Below are positions 42,944 through 49,691 of a stretch of 49,691 nt of DNA, one piece after another; the first letter of the stretch is position 1; each line of letters begins with the position of its first letter. The stretch spans positions 1 to 49,691 of the forward strand of contig JACRCW010000155.1 in the NCBI GenBank assembly GCA_016218805.1. Reading direction: 5' to 3'. A program made the position numbers and the translations under genes. The notes under the pieces are model-generated. The model did no database searches. It was given only the letters and a program-made list of their open reading frames with translations, and was not told where the DNA came from. The stretch comes from Deltaproteobacteria bacterium. GTDB lineage: Bacteria > Myxococcota > JACRCW01.

Positions 42944-43270
42944 ATGGCGGACCTGAAGATCGAGGAACTCAAGGCGGGCACAGGCCCCGAGGCCAAGGCG
43001 GGCAAGCCCGTCAGCGTGCACTACGTCGGCACGCTCACCAACGGCAGCAAGTTTGACAGCAGCCGTGACCGCGGCGAGCCGTTTGCGTTCCGGCTAGGCG
43101 CCGGCGAGGTGATCAAGGGGTGGGACCAGGGCGTGGCCGGGATGAAGGTGGGCGGCATGCGCAAGCTGACCGTCCCGCCGGAGCTGGCCTACGGCGCGCG
43201 CGGCTTCCCCCCCGTCATCCCGCCCCACTCCACGCTGGTATTTGAAGTGGAACTGCTCAACGTTGGCTGA
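42944..43270 (+). CDS. FKBP-type peptidyl-prolyl cis-trans isomerase
   Basis: 108 residues, a complete minimal FKBP domain with no signal peptide, so cytoplasmic. Family core: GKPVSVHYVGTLTNGSKFDS, FAFRLGAGEVIKGWDQGVAG, MRKLTVPPELAYGARG and a terminal STLVFEVELLNV. The Tyr, Phe, Asp, Trp and Tyr residues lining the active pocket (HY, FDSS, W in KGWD, AYG) are present. AAGGAG 6 bases before the ATG sets the start. It accelerates proline isomerisation during folding. Confidence 0.93.
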   Translation: MADLKIEELKAGTGPEAKAGKPVSVHYVGTLTNGSKFDSSRDRGEPFAFRLGAGEVIKGWDQGVAGMKVGGMRKLTVPPELAYGARGFPPVIPPHSTLVFEVELLNVG

Positions 43271-43312
43271 CGTTGTGCCTCCCGCGCGCCGCGCGCTACA
43301 GACCGGGCCGCC

Positions 43313-44689
43313 ATGAAGCTGTGCACGACGCTGTACGGTGAGACCTTCAGCTTCCGCGACGTGCGGGACGTGCTGGGCCGTGCCAATGAGCCGCGCTCCG
43401 GTGACGTGCAGGCCGGGCTGGCACCCCGCTCCATGCGCGAGATGGCGGCGGCCAAGTGGGTGGTGGCGCACCTCACCGTGAAAGACCTGCGCGAACACCC
43501 CGCCATCCCCTACGACAAGGACGAGGTCACGCGCGTGGTTGAGGACGGGCTGGATGAGGCCGCGTTCCGCCGCGTGGCCGGCTGGACCATGGCCGAGCTG
43601 CGCGAGTGGATCCTGGATCCGGACACCACCGGCAGTGACATGGGCGAGGTGTCACCCGGCCTCACGCCGGAGGTTGCCGCCGCGGTGGCCAAGCTGATGA
43701 CCAACATGGACCTGGTCATGGCCGGGCGTAAGCACCGTGTCGTCGTGAAATGCAACAACACGCTGGGCATGGAAGGGCGCGTCTCATCCCGCCTGCAGCC
43801 CAACCACCCGCGGGACGACCTGGACGGCGTGCTGGCCGCGGTGAAGGAAGGGCTCAGCTACGGCAATGGTGACGCCGTCATTGGGGTGAACCCGTCCACG
43901 GGCTCCGTGCAGAACACCGCGGACATCCTCAAGGGCGTGAAGGACTTCATGCGCCGCTGGCGTGTGCCCACGCAGAACTGCGTGCTCAGTCACCTGGCCG
44001 TGCAGATGAAGGCGCTGGAGCAGGGCGCGCCGTTGGACCTGATGTTCCAGTCCATTGCCGGCAGCGAGGGCGCCAACCGCAACTTTGGTATCAGCGTGAA
44101 GATGCTGGACGAGGCGCATGACATGGCGCTGCGCGAAGGCACCGCGCAGGGGCCAAACGTCATGTACTTTGAGACGGGGCAGGGCACCGCGCTCAGCGCC
44201 AACGCGCACCACGGCACGGACCAGCTCACCATGGAGGCGCGCGCGCACGGCCTGGCCCGGCGCTACCAGCCATTCCTGCTCAACTCCGTCGTCGGGTTCA
44301 TTGGTCCCGAGTACCTGAAGGACGGCAAGGAAATCACCCGCGCGGGCCTGGAGGACCACTTTGTGGGCAAGCTGTTGGGCATCCCCATGGGGTGCGACGC
44401 CTGCTACACCAACCACGCCACGGCGGACCAGAACGACCAGGAGAACCTGGAGATGCTGCTGGGCCTGGCCGGCGTGAACTACCTGATGGGCATCCCCATG
44501 GGTGACGACGTCATGCTGAACTACCAGACCACGTCATTCCACAACAATGCGGCGCTGCGCGAACTGCTGGGCACGCGCCCCGCGCCGGAGTTTGAAGCGT
44601 GGATGGAGGAGATGGGCCTGTGGCGCAACGGCCGCCTCACCGCGCGCGCGGGTGACCCGTCCATCTTCACCAAGCGGGGGGCTGCGTAA
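43313..44689 (+). CDS. eutB: Ethanolamine ammonia-lyase heavy chain
   Basis: 458 residues, the usual EutB length. The catalytic subunit of the adenosylcobalamin enzyme that splits ethanolamine into acetaldehyde and ammonia. Highly conserved blocks are visible: TMAELREWILDPDTTGSDMG, VVKCNNTLGMEGRVSSRLQP, GDAVIGVNPSTGSV, YFETGQGTALSANAHHGTDQ, FIGPEYLKDGKEITRAGLED, GIPMGCDACYTNHATADQND and GIPMGDDVMLNYQTTSFHN. The stop codon directly abuts the eutC ATG. A TACAGA hexamer sits 13-18 bases before the ATG, possibly a -10. Confidence 0.96.
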   Translation: MKLCTTLYGETFSFRDVRDVLGRANEPRSGDVQAGLAPRSMREMAAAKWVVAHLTVKDLREHPAIPYDKDEVTRVVEDGLDEAAFRRVAGWTMAELREWILDPDTTGSDMGEVSPGLTPEVAAAVAKLMTNMDLVMAGRKHRVVVKCNNTLGMEGRVSSRLQPNHPRDDLDGVLAAVKEGLSYGNGDAVIGVNPSTGSVQNTADILKGVKDFMRRWRVPTQNCVLSHLAVQMKALEQGAPLDLMFQSIAGSEGANRNFGISVKMLDEAHDMALREGTAQGPNVMYFETGQGTALSANAHHGTDQLTMEARAHGLARRYQPFLLNSVVGFIGPEYLKDGKEITRAGLEDHFVGKLLGIPMGCDACYTNHATADQNDQENLEMLLGLAGVNYLMGIPMGDDVMLNYQTTSFHNNAALRELLGTRPAPEFEAWMEEMGLWRNGRLTARAGDPSIFTKRGAA

Positions 44690-45547
44690 ATGGACCGGGA
44701 TCAGGTGGCCGCCGCCGTCCGCGAAGTGCTTCGCGAGCTGCTGCAGCAGGAGCCGCCGCGCCAGGCCGGCGGTCCCATGCCCACCGCGCCCGACGGGATG
44801 CTGGTGCGCGCGCGCCACAAGCCGCAGCAGTCACCGTTTGATCCCACGGAGCTGCAGCGCATCAAGGACGCCACGCCCGCGCGGCTGGCCAAGGGACGCA
44901 CCGGCACGCGTTTCCTCACCGAGGTGTCCATCCACCTGCGCGCGGAGCACGCCATCGCCCTGGACGCGGTGCACAGCGCCGTACCGGAGGACTTTGCCGC
45001 GCAGCACGGGTGCATTCCGCTGCAGACCCGTTGCACAACCCACGACGAGTACCTGCTCTACCCGGACCACGGCCGCCGCCTGGACGATGCGAGCCGCACG
45101 CGCCTGGAGAAGGAGGGCACGCGTGGCGCGGACGTGCAGGTCATCCTGGGTGACGGGCTGTCCGCGTGGGCCGCGCTGGAGCAGGGACCGGAACTTGTCC
45201 CCGCGCTGCAACGCGGCCTGGAGGCAGCGGGCTACAAGACGGGCATGCCGTTGTTCGTCCGGTACGCGCGCATTGGCGTGGCGGATGAGATTGGCGTGCT
45301 GCTGGGCTGCAAGGCCACGGCCATCCTCGTCGGGGAACGGCCGGGGCTGGGCACGGGGGACTCGCTGAGCATCTACACGGCGCATGGGCCCAAGCTGGGC
45401 CAGGACAATGCGGAGAAGGACTGCATCTCCAACGTGCGGCCGCTGGGGTTCCCGCCGGAGGAGGCCGCGCGCGAATGCGTGTTGCTGCTCAAGCGCACCT
45501 TTGCGGCTGGCGGGGGCGGCATCCACCTGACGCAGAGCGGGACGTGA
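44690..45547 (+). CDS. eutC: Ethanolamine ammonia-lyase light chain
   Basis: 285 residues, close to the family length. EutC binds cobalamin with EutB. Landmarks: ATPARLAKGRTGTRFLTEVS, EHAIALDAVHSAVPEDF, VQVILGDGLSAWA (the GDGLSA stretch contacts cobalamin), PLFVRYARIGVADEIGVLLG, LVGERPGLGTGDSLSIYTAH and the C-terminal EKDCISNVRPLGFPPEEAA. It starts with no gap after eutB and ends one base before eutL, so translation is coupled across the three genes. Confidence 0.96.
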   Translation: MDRDQVAAAVREVLRELLQQEPPRQAGGPMPTAPDGMLVRARHKPQQSPFDPTELQRIKDATPARLAKGRTGTRFLTEVSIHLRAEHAIALDAVHSAVPEDFAAQHGCIPLQTRCTTHDEYLLYPDHGRRLDDASRTRLEKEGTRGADVQVILGDGLSAWAALEQGPELVPALQRGLEAAGYKTGMPLFVRYARIGVADEIGVLLGCKATAILVGERPGLGTGDSLSIYTAHGPKLGQDNAEKDCISNVRPLGFPPEEAARECVLLLKRTFAAGGGGIHLTQSGT

Positions 45548-45548
45548 C

Positions 45549-46265
45549 ATGGCGCTGGGGCTGACCGTTGAACTCACCCCGCCGGGGCTGGTGCCGCTCC
45601 GCCCGGTCCTGCTGTCCTGCCGCCTCATTGAGGCCGTGGACGCCCAGCTGCTGGGCGCCCTGAAGCTGGACCCGGCGCGGCACGCCTCGTTTGGCCTGGT
45701 CACCTGTGACCAGGATGACGCCACGTATGTGGCCCTGGACCACGCGACCAAGTTTGCCGACGTGGACGTGGTGTTTGCCAAGAGCTTCTACGCCGGCGCC
45801 CGGCATGCCTCCGGCCCATTCTCCGGCGAGATCCTGGGCATCCTGGCGGGCCCGGATCCCGAGGTGGTCACCGAGGGACTGTGGGCGCTGCGCGAAGGGC
45901 TGCGCGAGAGCATCTGCTTCCACACGTTTGCAGGGGCGGGTCAGCCCGCGTTCTTCGCGCACGTGATCACGCAGACGGGGCGCTACTTGCCGCCCCAGGC
46001 GGATCTCGCCCCGGGTGAGCCCATGGCCTACCTCATCGCACCACCCATTGAGTCGGTGATTGGCCTGGATGCCGCGCTCAAGGCCGCGCGGGTGCGGCTG
46101 GCCCGGCACATCCCGCCGCCGTCGGAGACCAACTTTGGTGGCGCGTACCTCGTCGGAGAGCTGGCGGAGTTGGAGGCCGCCGCGGTGGCGTTTGTGGAGG
46201 CCATCCGGGCCTTCGTGGCCGCGCCGCTCAAGGGATCGCGGCGGCCGGCGCGCCTGCGGCGCTGA
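45549..46265 (+). CDS. eutL: EutL-type bacterial microcompartment shell protein
   Basis: 238 residues. Clear EutL homologue, a tandem-BMC-domain trimeric shell protein with a gated pore. Family blocks visible: RHASFGLVTCDQDDATYVAL, DHATKFADVDVVFAKSFYAG, GPFSGEILGILAGPDPEVV, FFAHVITQTGRYLP, GEPMAYLIAPPIESVIGLDA, and RHIPPPSETNFGGAYLVGE. It is slightly longer than the enteric protein, with a basic C-terminal tail (SRRPARLRR). It is tightly linked to eutBC, but no EutM/N/K/S, EutA reactivase or aldehyde dehydrogenase gene lies in the window. Either the rest of the shell is elsewhere or EutL serves here without a full compartment. Confidence 0.93.
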   Translation: MALGLTVELTPPGLVPLRPVLLSCRLIEAVDAQLLGALKLDPARHASFGLVTCDQDDATYVALDHATKFADVDVVFAKSFYAGARHASGPFSGEILGILAGPDPEVVTEGLWALREGLRESICFHTFAGAGQPAFFAHVITQTGRYLPPQADLAPGEPMAYLIAPPIESVIGLDAALKAARVRLARHIPPPSETNFGGAYLVGELAELEAAAVAFVEAIRAFVAAPLKGSRRPARLRR

Positions 46266-46276
46266 TCTGGTACTCT

Positions 46277-47059
46277 ATGCGGGTCGTGCGCCGCTGGCTG
46301 CCCTTCTTCCTGTTCTCCGTCGTCACCGCGGCCATGCCCGCGCGCGCGGACGGGTTTGACCACGCCCATGAAGCCTGGACGCGCGTCTTGCGCACCCACG
46401 TGAACGAAGGCCGCGTGGCCTACACGGCGCTGCACGCGGGGGACGGCGGGAAGGCGCTGGACGCGTACCTGACGACGGTGGGCGCGGTGACACCGGCCCA
46501 GTACGCCGCGTTCACATCACCCCAGAAGCTGGCGTTCTGGATCAATGCGTACAACGCCACGTGCATCAAGAACTTTGTGTCCCGCATGCCGCTGCGCAGC
46601 GTGCAGGGGACGGGACTCAACCCGCCGGACGGAAACCGCGTGAAGGTGGCCGTGAAGGTGGAGGGCGGCGAATCCGTGTCACTGGCCGACGTGGAGCAGA
46701 AGATCCTCCCGCGCTTCAAGGACCCGCGCGCGTGGCTGGCGCTGACCTGCGGGGCGCGCGGTCACCCGCCGCTCAAGGGCACCGCCTACCGCGCGGACGT
46801 GCTGGACAGCCAGCTGGATGATGCGGCGCAGCGGTTCATTTCAGACCCGGCCCGCAACCGCGTGGACGCCGGGGCGCGGACGCTGCGGCTGGCCACGGTG
46901 TTCCAGTGGCACCGCCGCGAAATGGAAGCGGTGGGCGGCCCGCTGCCGGGCGTGGTGGCGCCGTATCTGGACGCGGACGGCTATGAGATGGCGCGCAAGT
47001 ATGGTGCCGGCGTGAAGGTGGTGTTTGAACCGTTTGAATGGGACCCCAACGGTTACTGA
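46277..47059 (+). CDS. DUF547 family exported protein
   Basis: 260 residues. Signal peptide (MRVVRRWLPFFLFSVV to AMPARA). Recognised as DUF547 by 'AYTALHAGDGGKALDAYL', QKLAFWINAYNATCIKNFV, SLADVEQKILPRFKDPRAWL, ALTCGARGHPPLKGTAY, FQWHRREMEA and the C-terminal VKVVFEPFEWDPN. Function unknown; exported members are common in proteobacteria. It lies 11 bases after eutL and may be co-transcribed, although a TACTCT hexamer just before the ATG may be a local promoter element. No link to ethanolamine is known. Confidence 0.88.
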   Translation: MRVVRRWLPFFLFSVVTAAMPARADGFDHAHEAWTRVLRTHVNEGRVAYTALHAGDGGKALDAYLTTVGAVTPAQYAAFTSPQKLAFWINAYNATCIKNFVSRMPLRSVQGTGLNPPDGNRVKVAVKVEGGESVSLADVEQKILPRFKDPRAWLALTCGARGHPPLKGTAYRADVLDSQLDDAAQRFISDPARNRVDAGARTLRLATVFQWHRREMEAVGGPLPGVVAPYLDADGYEMARKYGAGVKVVFEPFEWDPNGY

Positions 47060-47094
47060 GGCGTGATAGCGTCCCGCCAACCCGAGGAAACCCG

Positions 47095-47772
47095 ATGAGC
47101 CAGTCGGAAGTCCCCGTCCTGCTGGGGGTCGTGCTCCCCGATCTGCGGTCGTTTGGCCTGTTGGTGCAGGAGGTTGCCAAATCTCCGTGCGTGCGCTCCA
47201 CGGAGTTCACGTTTGGGCCGCCGCTGTACAAGGGCACCCCGCAGATTGTGGGCGAACTGGGCCGCGCCTTCAGCGGCATTGACAAGTTTGATGTGTACTT
47301 CCGCAATGCACTGTTGGATGAGGCGCAGCGGCAACACCTGGCCGCGGCGTTCCGCAGGCAATACCTGGCGGCCAGGCCGCGCTCTGAGGGCCAGGACGTG
47401 TACCTGGCCAGCGGGGACGTGCTGGGGTTTGCCTTTGAGTTGCACACGCCCGGCAACTTCCCCGCGCCGGAGGCCGCCTTCCGCGCGTGCGAGGGCTTCT
47501 CGCACGACCCCGCCGTGCTGGCCGCCTGCCGCAAGCGGGACGTGGTGGCACCCAAGCTGCTGGCGGGCCGCCTCAAAGTGTTCCTGGAAGGGCCGCGCAA
47601 CACCCGCCGCCTGGAGGTGCCCGCCGTCCAGACCATGGTCACGCGCAAGGCCCTGCGGGACCCGCACGTGTTTGAGCTGGCGATCACCGGTGCGCTGCCG
47701 GGGTTGTTTGTGTGCTGCGTGGAACCGCTGGCGCGGCAGTTGGGCGGTGGGCTGGCGCTGTTGCCAGGGTGA
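47095..47772 (+). CDS. Hypothetical protein
   Basis: 225 residues, family not recognised. ATG 47095 has GAGGAAA five bases upstream and a TAGCGT element (47066-47071) that may be a -10. No signal peptide. The N-terminus VPVLLGVVLPDLRSFGLLVQ is hydrophobic but likely part of the fold. Conserved-looking segments include 'TEFTFGPPLYKGTPQIVGE', RNALLDEAQRQHLAAAFRRQ and a C-terminal FELAITGALPGLFVCCVEPL. The in-frame start at 47038 lies inside the DUF547 gene and is rejected. It is convergent with the POT transporter through a hairpin. Confidence 0.6.
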   Translation: MSQSEVPVLLGVVLPDLRSFGLLVQEVAKSPCVRSTEFTFGPPLYKGTPQIVGELGRAFSGIDKFDVYFRNALLDEAQRQHLAAAFRRQYLAARPRSEGQDVYLASGDVLGFAFELHTPGNFPAPEAAFRACEGFSHDPAVLAACRKRDVVAPKLLAGRLKVFLEGPRNTRRLEVPAVQTMVTRKALRDPHVFELAITGALPGLFVCCVEPLARQLGGGLALLPG

Positions 47773-47775
47773 AAC

Positions 47776-47807
47776 GGGGCCCCGCGCCGGCTGGCCGCGG
47801 GCACCCC
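47776..47807. terminator. Hairpin between convergent genes
   Basis: GGGGCCCCGCG (47776-47786) pairs with CGCGGGCACCCC (47796-47807) apart from one bulge and mismatch, with a 9-base loop, then TCCCTATTTG. It is placed to stop transcription of the rightward hypothetical gene and possibly of the leftward transporter. Confidence 0.55.
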
Positions 47808-47823
47808 TCCCTATTTGCAGTTG

Positions 47824-49383
47824 TTACGCGTGCGCGCCCATGGCGGCCTTCAGGCGCTTGTTGAACGCCCAGATGGAGCTGCCGGCAATGAGCCCCAGCA
47901 CCATCAGCAGCAGGAAGAACGCGTCCTTGGACATAGACGTGTAGAACTGCCCGATGTAGCCGGACAGCATGTTCCCGAAGAAGCTGGACATGAACCACAT
48001 GCCCATCATCATGGACACAATGCGCGTGGGCGCGACCTTGGTGACCAGCGACAGGCCGATGGGTGACAGGTAGAGCTCGCCCACGGTGAGCAGCAGCGTG
48101 CAGAACATGGGCCAGAAGATGCTGCCCTTGCCGTTGCCCACCACGCGCGCGCCCACGATCATCACGATGAACGACAGCCCCAGGATGAAGCACCCGATGG
48201 CCATCTTGGCGACGGACGAGGGCTCCTTCCCCTGCTTGCCCTGCCACACCCAGAAGCGGTCAAAGAACGGCGCCAGCAGGAAGATGAAGAACGGGTTGAT
48301 GGACTGGAACCACGTGGACGACGCCCAGGACGGCCACACCGTCTGCTCATCCGCCCAGGTCTGCATGGTGTTGCCCTGCTGCTCGTAAACCGCCCAGAAC
48401 ACCACGTTGAGCGCGCACAGGATGATGAGCGCCCAGATGCGCTGCCACTCCTCCTTGGTGAACGGCTTGTGCTCGGCGGGCTTCTGCTCGGTGACGCCCG
48501 CGGCGCCGGCCGCCTGCTTGCGCTGCAACGTGTCCGGCGCCAGCAGGCCCTGTCCCAACAGCTGCACCGCCACGCCAATGCACATCCCAATGCCCGCGGC
48601 GAAGAAGCCCCAGCGCCAGCCGTACGCCGCCGCCAGCGTCCCGCACACAAAGTTGCAGATGAACGCGCCGAGGTTGATGCCCATGTAGAAGATGGTGAAG
48701 GCGCCGTCCCGGCGGTTGTCCCCCGGCGGGTAGAGGTTGGCCACCTGCGTGGAGATGTTGGGCTTGAACAGGCCGTTGCCAATGATGAGCAGCAGCAGGC
48801 CCAGGAAGAACAGGTTCTCCGCGCCGAACAGCACCATGTTGCCGATGGCCATGATGGTGCCGCCGAGGATCACCGACCGCTTCTGGCCCAGCACCTTGTC
48901 CGCCAGGTATCCGCCCAGCAGCGGCGTGAGGTACACAAAGCCGGTGTAAAACCCGTACAACATGGACGCGTTGGGGGAGACCGCGCAGGTCTGTTCGGCG
49001 ATGCGCTGCGCGAGGTCCGCAGCGACGGGAGCAATGTTGTTGGCCGCGTCACCGGCCATCAGCGCGGCGACCTTGGGCGAAACGCACTCCTTGATGATCG
49101 TCGGGTCGGTGACGTCGACGCGGGGGAGCAGCGCCTTGATGAGGCCCCAGCCCCACACGCTGTCCGGGTTGCCTTCGCCCGTGTAGCCGCCGCCCTGCAG
49201 CGTCTGGCGCACGGTGATGAACAGGTAGTTCACCATGTACAGCTTCAGCAGCCCGCGCATCCCGTAGTAGGAGAAACGCTCCCACATCTCCGTGAAGAAC
49301 AGGACGAACAGGCCCGCAGGGTGGCCCATCAGCGTTCTGTTGGACTTGGGCCCCACCCAGGCGGGTGCAGTGTCAGTGGTCAT
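47824..49383 (-). CDS. POT (PTR2) family proton-coupled peptide transporter
   Basis: 519 residues from ATG 49383, with AGGGAG 8 bases upstream. Major-facilitator protein of the proton-dependent oligopeptide family. The hallmark EMWERFSYYG motif (proton coupling) is in the first helix at about 31-40. The second signature FYMGINLGAF and the GYLADKVLGQKRSV loop are present, with about 12-14 hydrophobic helices. It is expected to import di- and tripeptides across the inner membrane. It is a single gene, with no operon partner in view, convergent with an unknown gene. A 132-base upstream in-frame extension lacks membrane character and is rejected. Confidence 0.92.
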   Translation of the reverse strand: MTTDTAPAWVGPKSNRTLMGHPAGLFVLFFTEMWERFSYYGMRGLLKLYMVNYLFITVRQTLQGGGYTGEGNPDSVWGWGLIKALLPRVDVTDPTIIKECVSPKVAALMAGDAANNIAPVAADLAQRIAEQTCAVSPNASMLYGFYTGFVYLTPLLGGYLADKVLGQKRSVILGGTIMAIGNMVLFGAENLFFLGLLLLIIGNGLFKPNISTQVANLYPPGDNRRDGAFTIFYMGINLGAFICNFVCGTLAAAYGWRWGFFAAGIGMCIGVAVQLLGQGLLAPDTLQRKQAAGAAGVTEQKPAEHKPFTKEEWQRIWALIILCALNVVFWAVYEQQGNTMQTWADEQTVWPSWASSTWFQSINPFFIFLLAPFFDRFWVWQGKQGKEPSSVAKMAIGCFILGLSFIVMIVGARVVGNGKGSIFWPMFCTLLLTVGELYLSPIGLSLVTKVAPTRIVSMMMGMWFMSSFFGNMLSGYIGQFYTSMSKDAFFLLLMVLGLIAGSSIWAFNKRLKAAMGAHA

Positions 49384-49691
49384 CGAGGGTTCTCCCTGAA
49401 AAGGCGCGGCACCCAAGCATGCGCGGCGGCCGCGGCGCAAGCGCGCGGGCCCTTGGGCGCATGACCGGGATTCGGACAGCGGCGTCCGGAATCCGGCGGG
49501 GCGAATGCCGGGCACGTGCGCGGTGACGGCGGGATGTGCTTGGCGCGGAGGTTGCTCCGGCGCCCGCCGTGCCGGGCCACGTCAGTACCCGGGCGGGGGC
49601 GCGGCCGCGTCTCAAGTACGCCCGTGGGGTGGGAATCCGAGCTGCCCCGGCCAGCCGATGAGGAGACCTGTGTTCGTCTAGATCGAAACTC
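49384..49691. other. Gene-free right edge
   Basis: About 308 bases upstream of the POT transporter gene. Apart from its ribosome binding site near 49391-49396, no gene, repeat or clear promoter was seen. Short ORFs here are composition artefacts. It must hold the transporter promoter on the minus strand and perhaps the start of control signals for a gene beyond the window. Confidence 0.5.

Noticed and set aside
49384..49691. Short ORFs at the right edge
   Set aside because: All are Arg/Pro/Ala-rich in GC-rich DNA without ribosome binding sites or recognisable domains.

Overview
The window looks like chromosomal DNA of a myxobacterium-like organism (Myxococcota). The basis is very high GC, dense GC3-biased genes, many lipoproteins with Ser/Gly linkers, MopE-type metal-binding repeats next to a MYXO-CTERM-like tail, FG-GAP and choice-of-anchor families, and a Ser/Thr kinase with a PEGA-type C-terminus. 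Genus cannot be fixed from the sequence. No tRNA, rRNA, CRISPR array, integrase or transposase was seen.

Region 1-3.2 kb is a patchwork with visibly lower GC at its left end. It holds a Ser-rich secreted-type protein without a recognisable signal peptide, a frameshifted HEPN-like/CBS gene, and only the last ~139 codons of ribosomal protein S1. The S1 gene has been cut and joined to unrelated DNA at about 2750. Region 3.2-6.6 kb has a divergent pair of exported proteins sharing MopE-type metal-binding motifs. From 16.2 kb back to 6.6 kb runs one long leftward series: 3,5-diaminohexanoate dehydrogenase, Ser/Thr kinase, TPR-PEGA membrane protein, a Cys-rich lipoprotein carrying a degenerate Cu/Zn-SOD-like domain, and two tandem di-heme lipoproteins. 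Overlapping or near-touching start and stop codons point to two translationally coupled sub-operons.

The centrepiece is a single ORF of about 5,100 codons (16881-32180). It encodes a giant exported protein: N-terminal domain, 17 tandem DUF11-type Ig-like repeats, SdrD/Cna-B-like domains with an 18th DUF11 copy, two OmpA-like domains, and a roughly 1,000-residue beta-rich C-terminus ending like an outer-membrane beta-barrel. It is followed on the same strand by three lipoproteins with ASH/choice-of-anchor or PKD-type folds. A good sigma70-like promoter precedes the giant gene and another precedes the first lipoprotein. I read 16.9-36.7 kb as a cell-surface fibre or envelope-scaffold module; no function has been shown.

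The right third is mixed housekeeping and accessory metabolism. It has a DUF885 lipoprotein, a small unknown, a DUF4846 protein, a YtkA-like lipoprotein with an outer-membrane protein, a cyclic-nucleotide-binding protein followed by a PilT-family ATPase, an FKBP, and a tight eutB-eutC-eutL set. The eut set encodes ethanolamine ammonia-lyase plus one microcompartment shell protein, with no other shell genes in view. It is followed by a DUF547 protein, an unknown protein, and a convergent POT-family peptide transporter. The last ~300 bases contain no gene.
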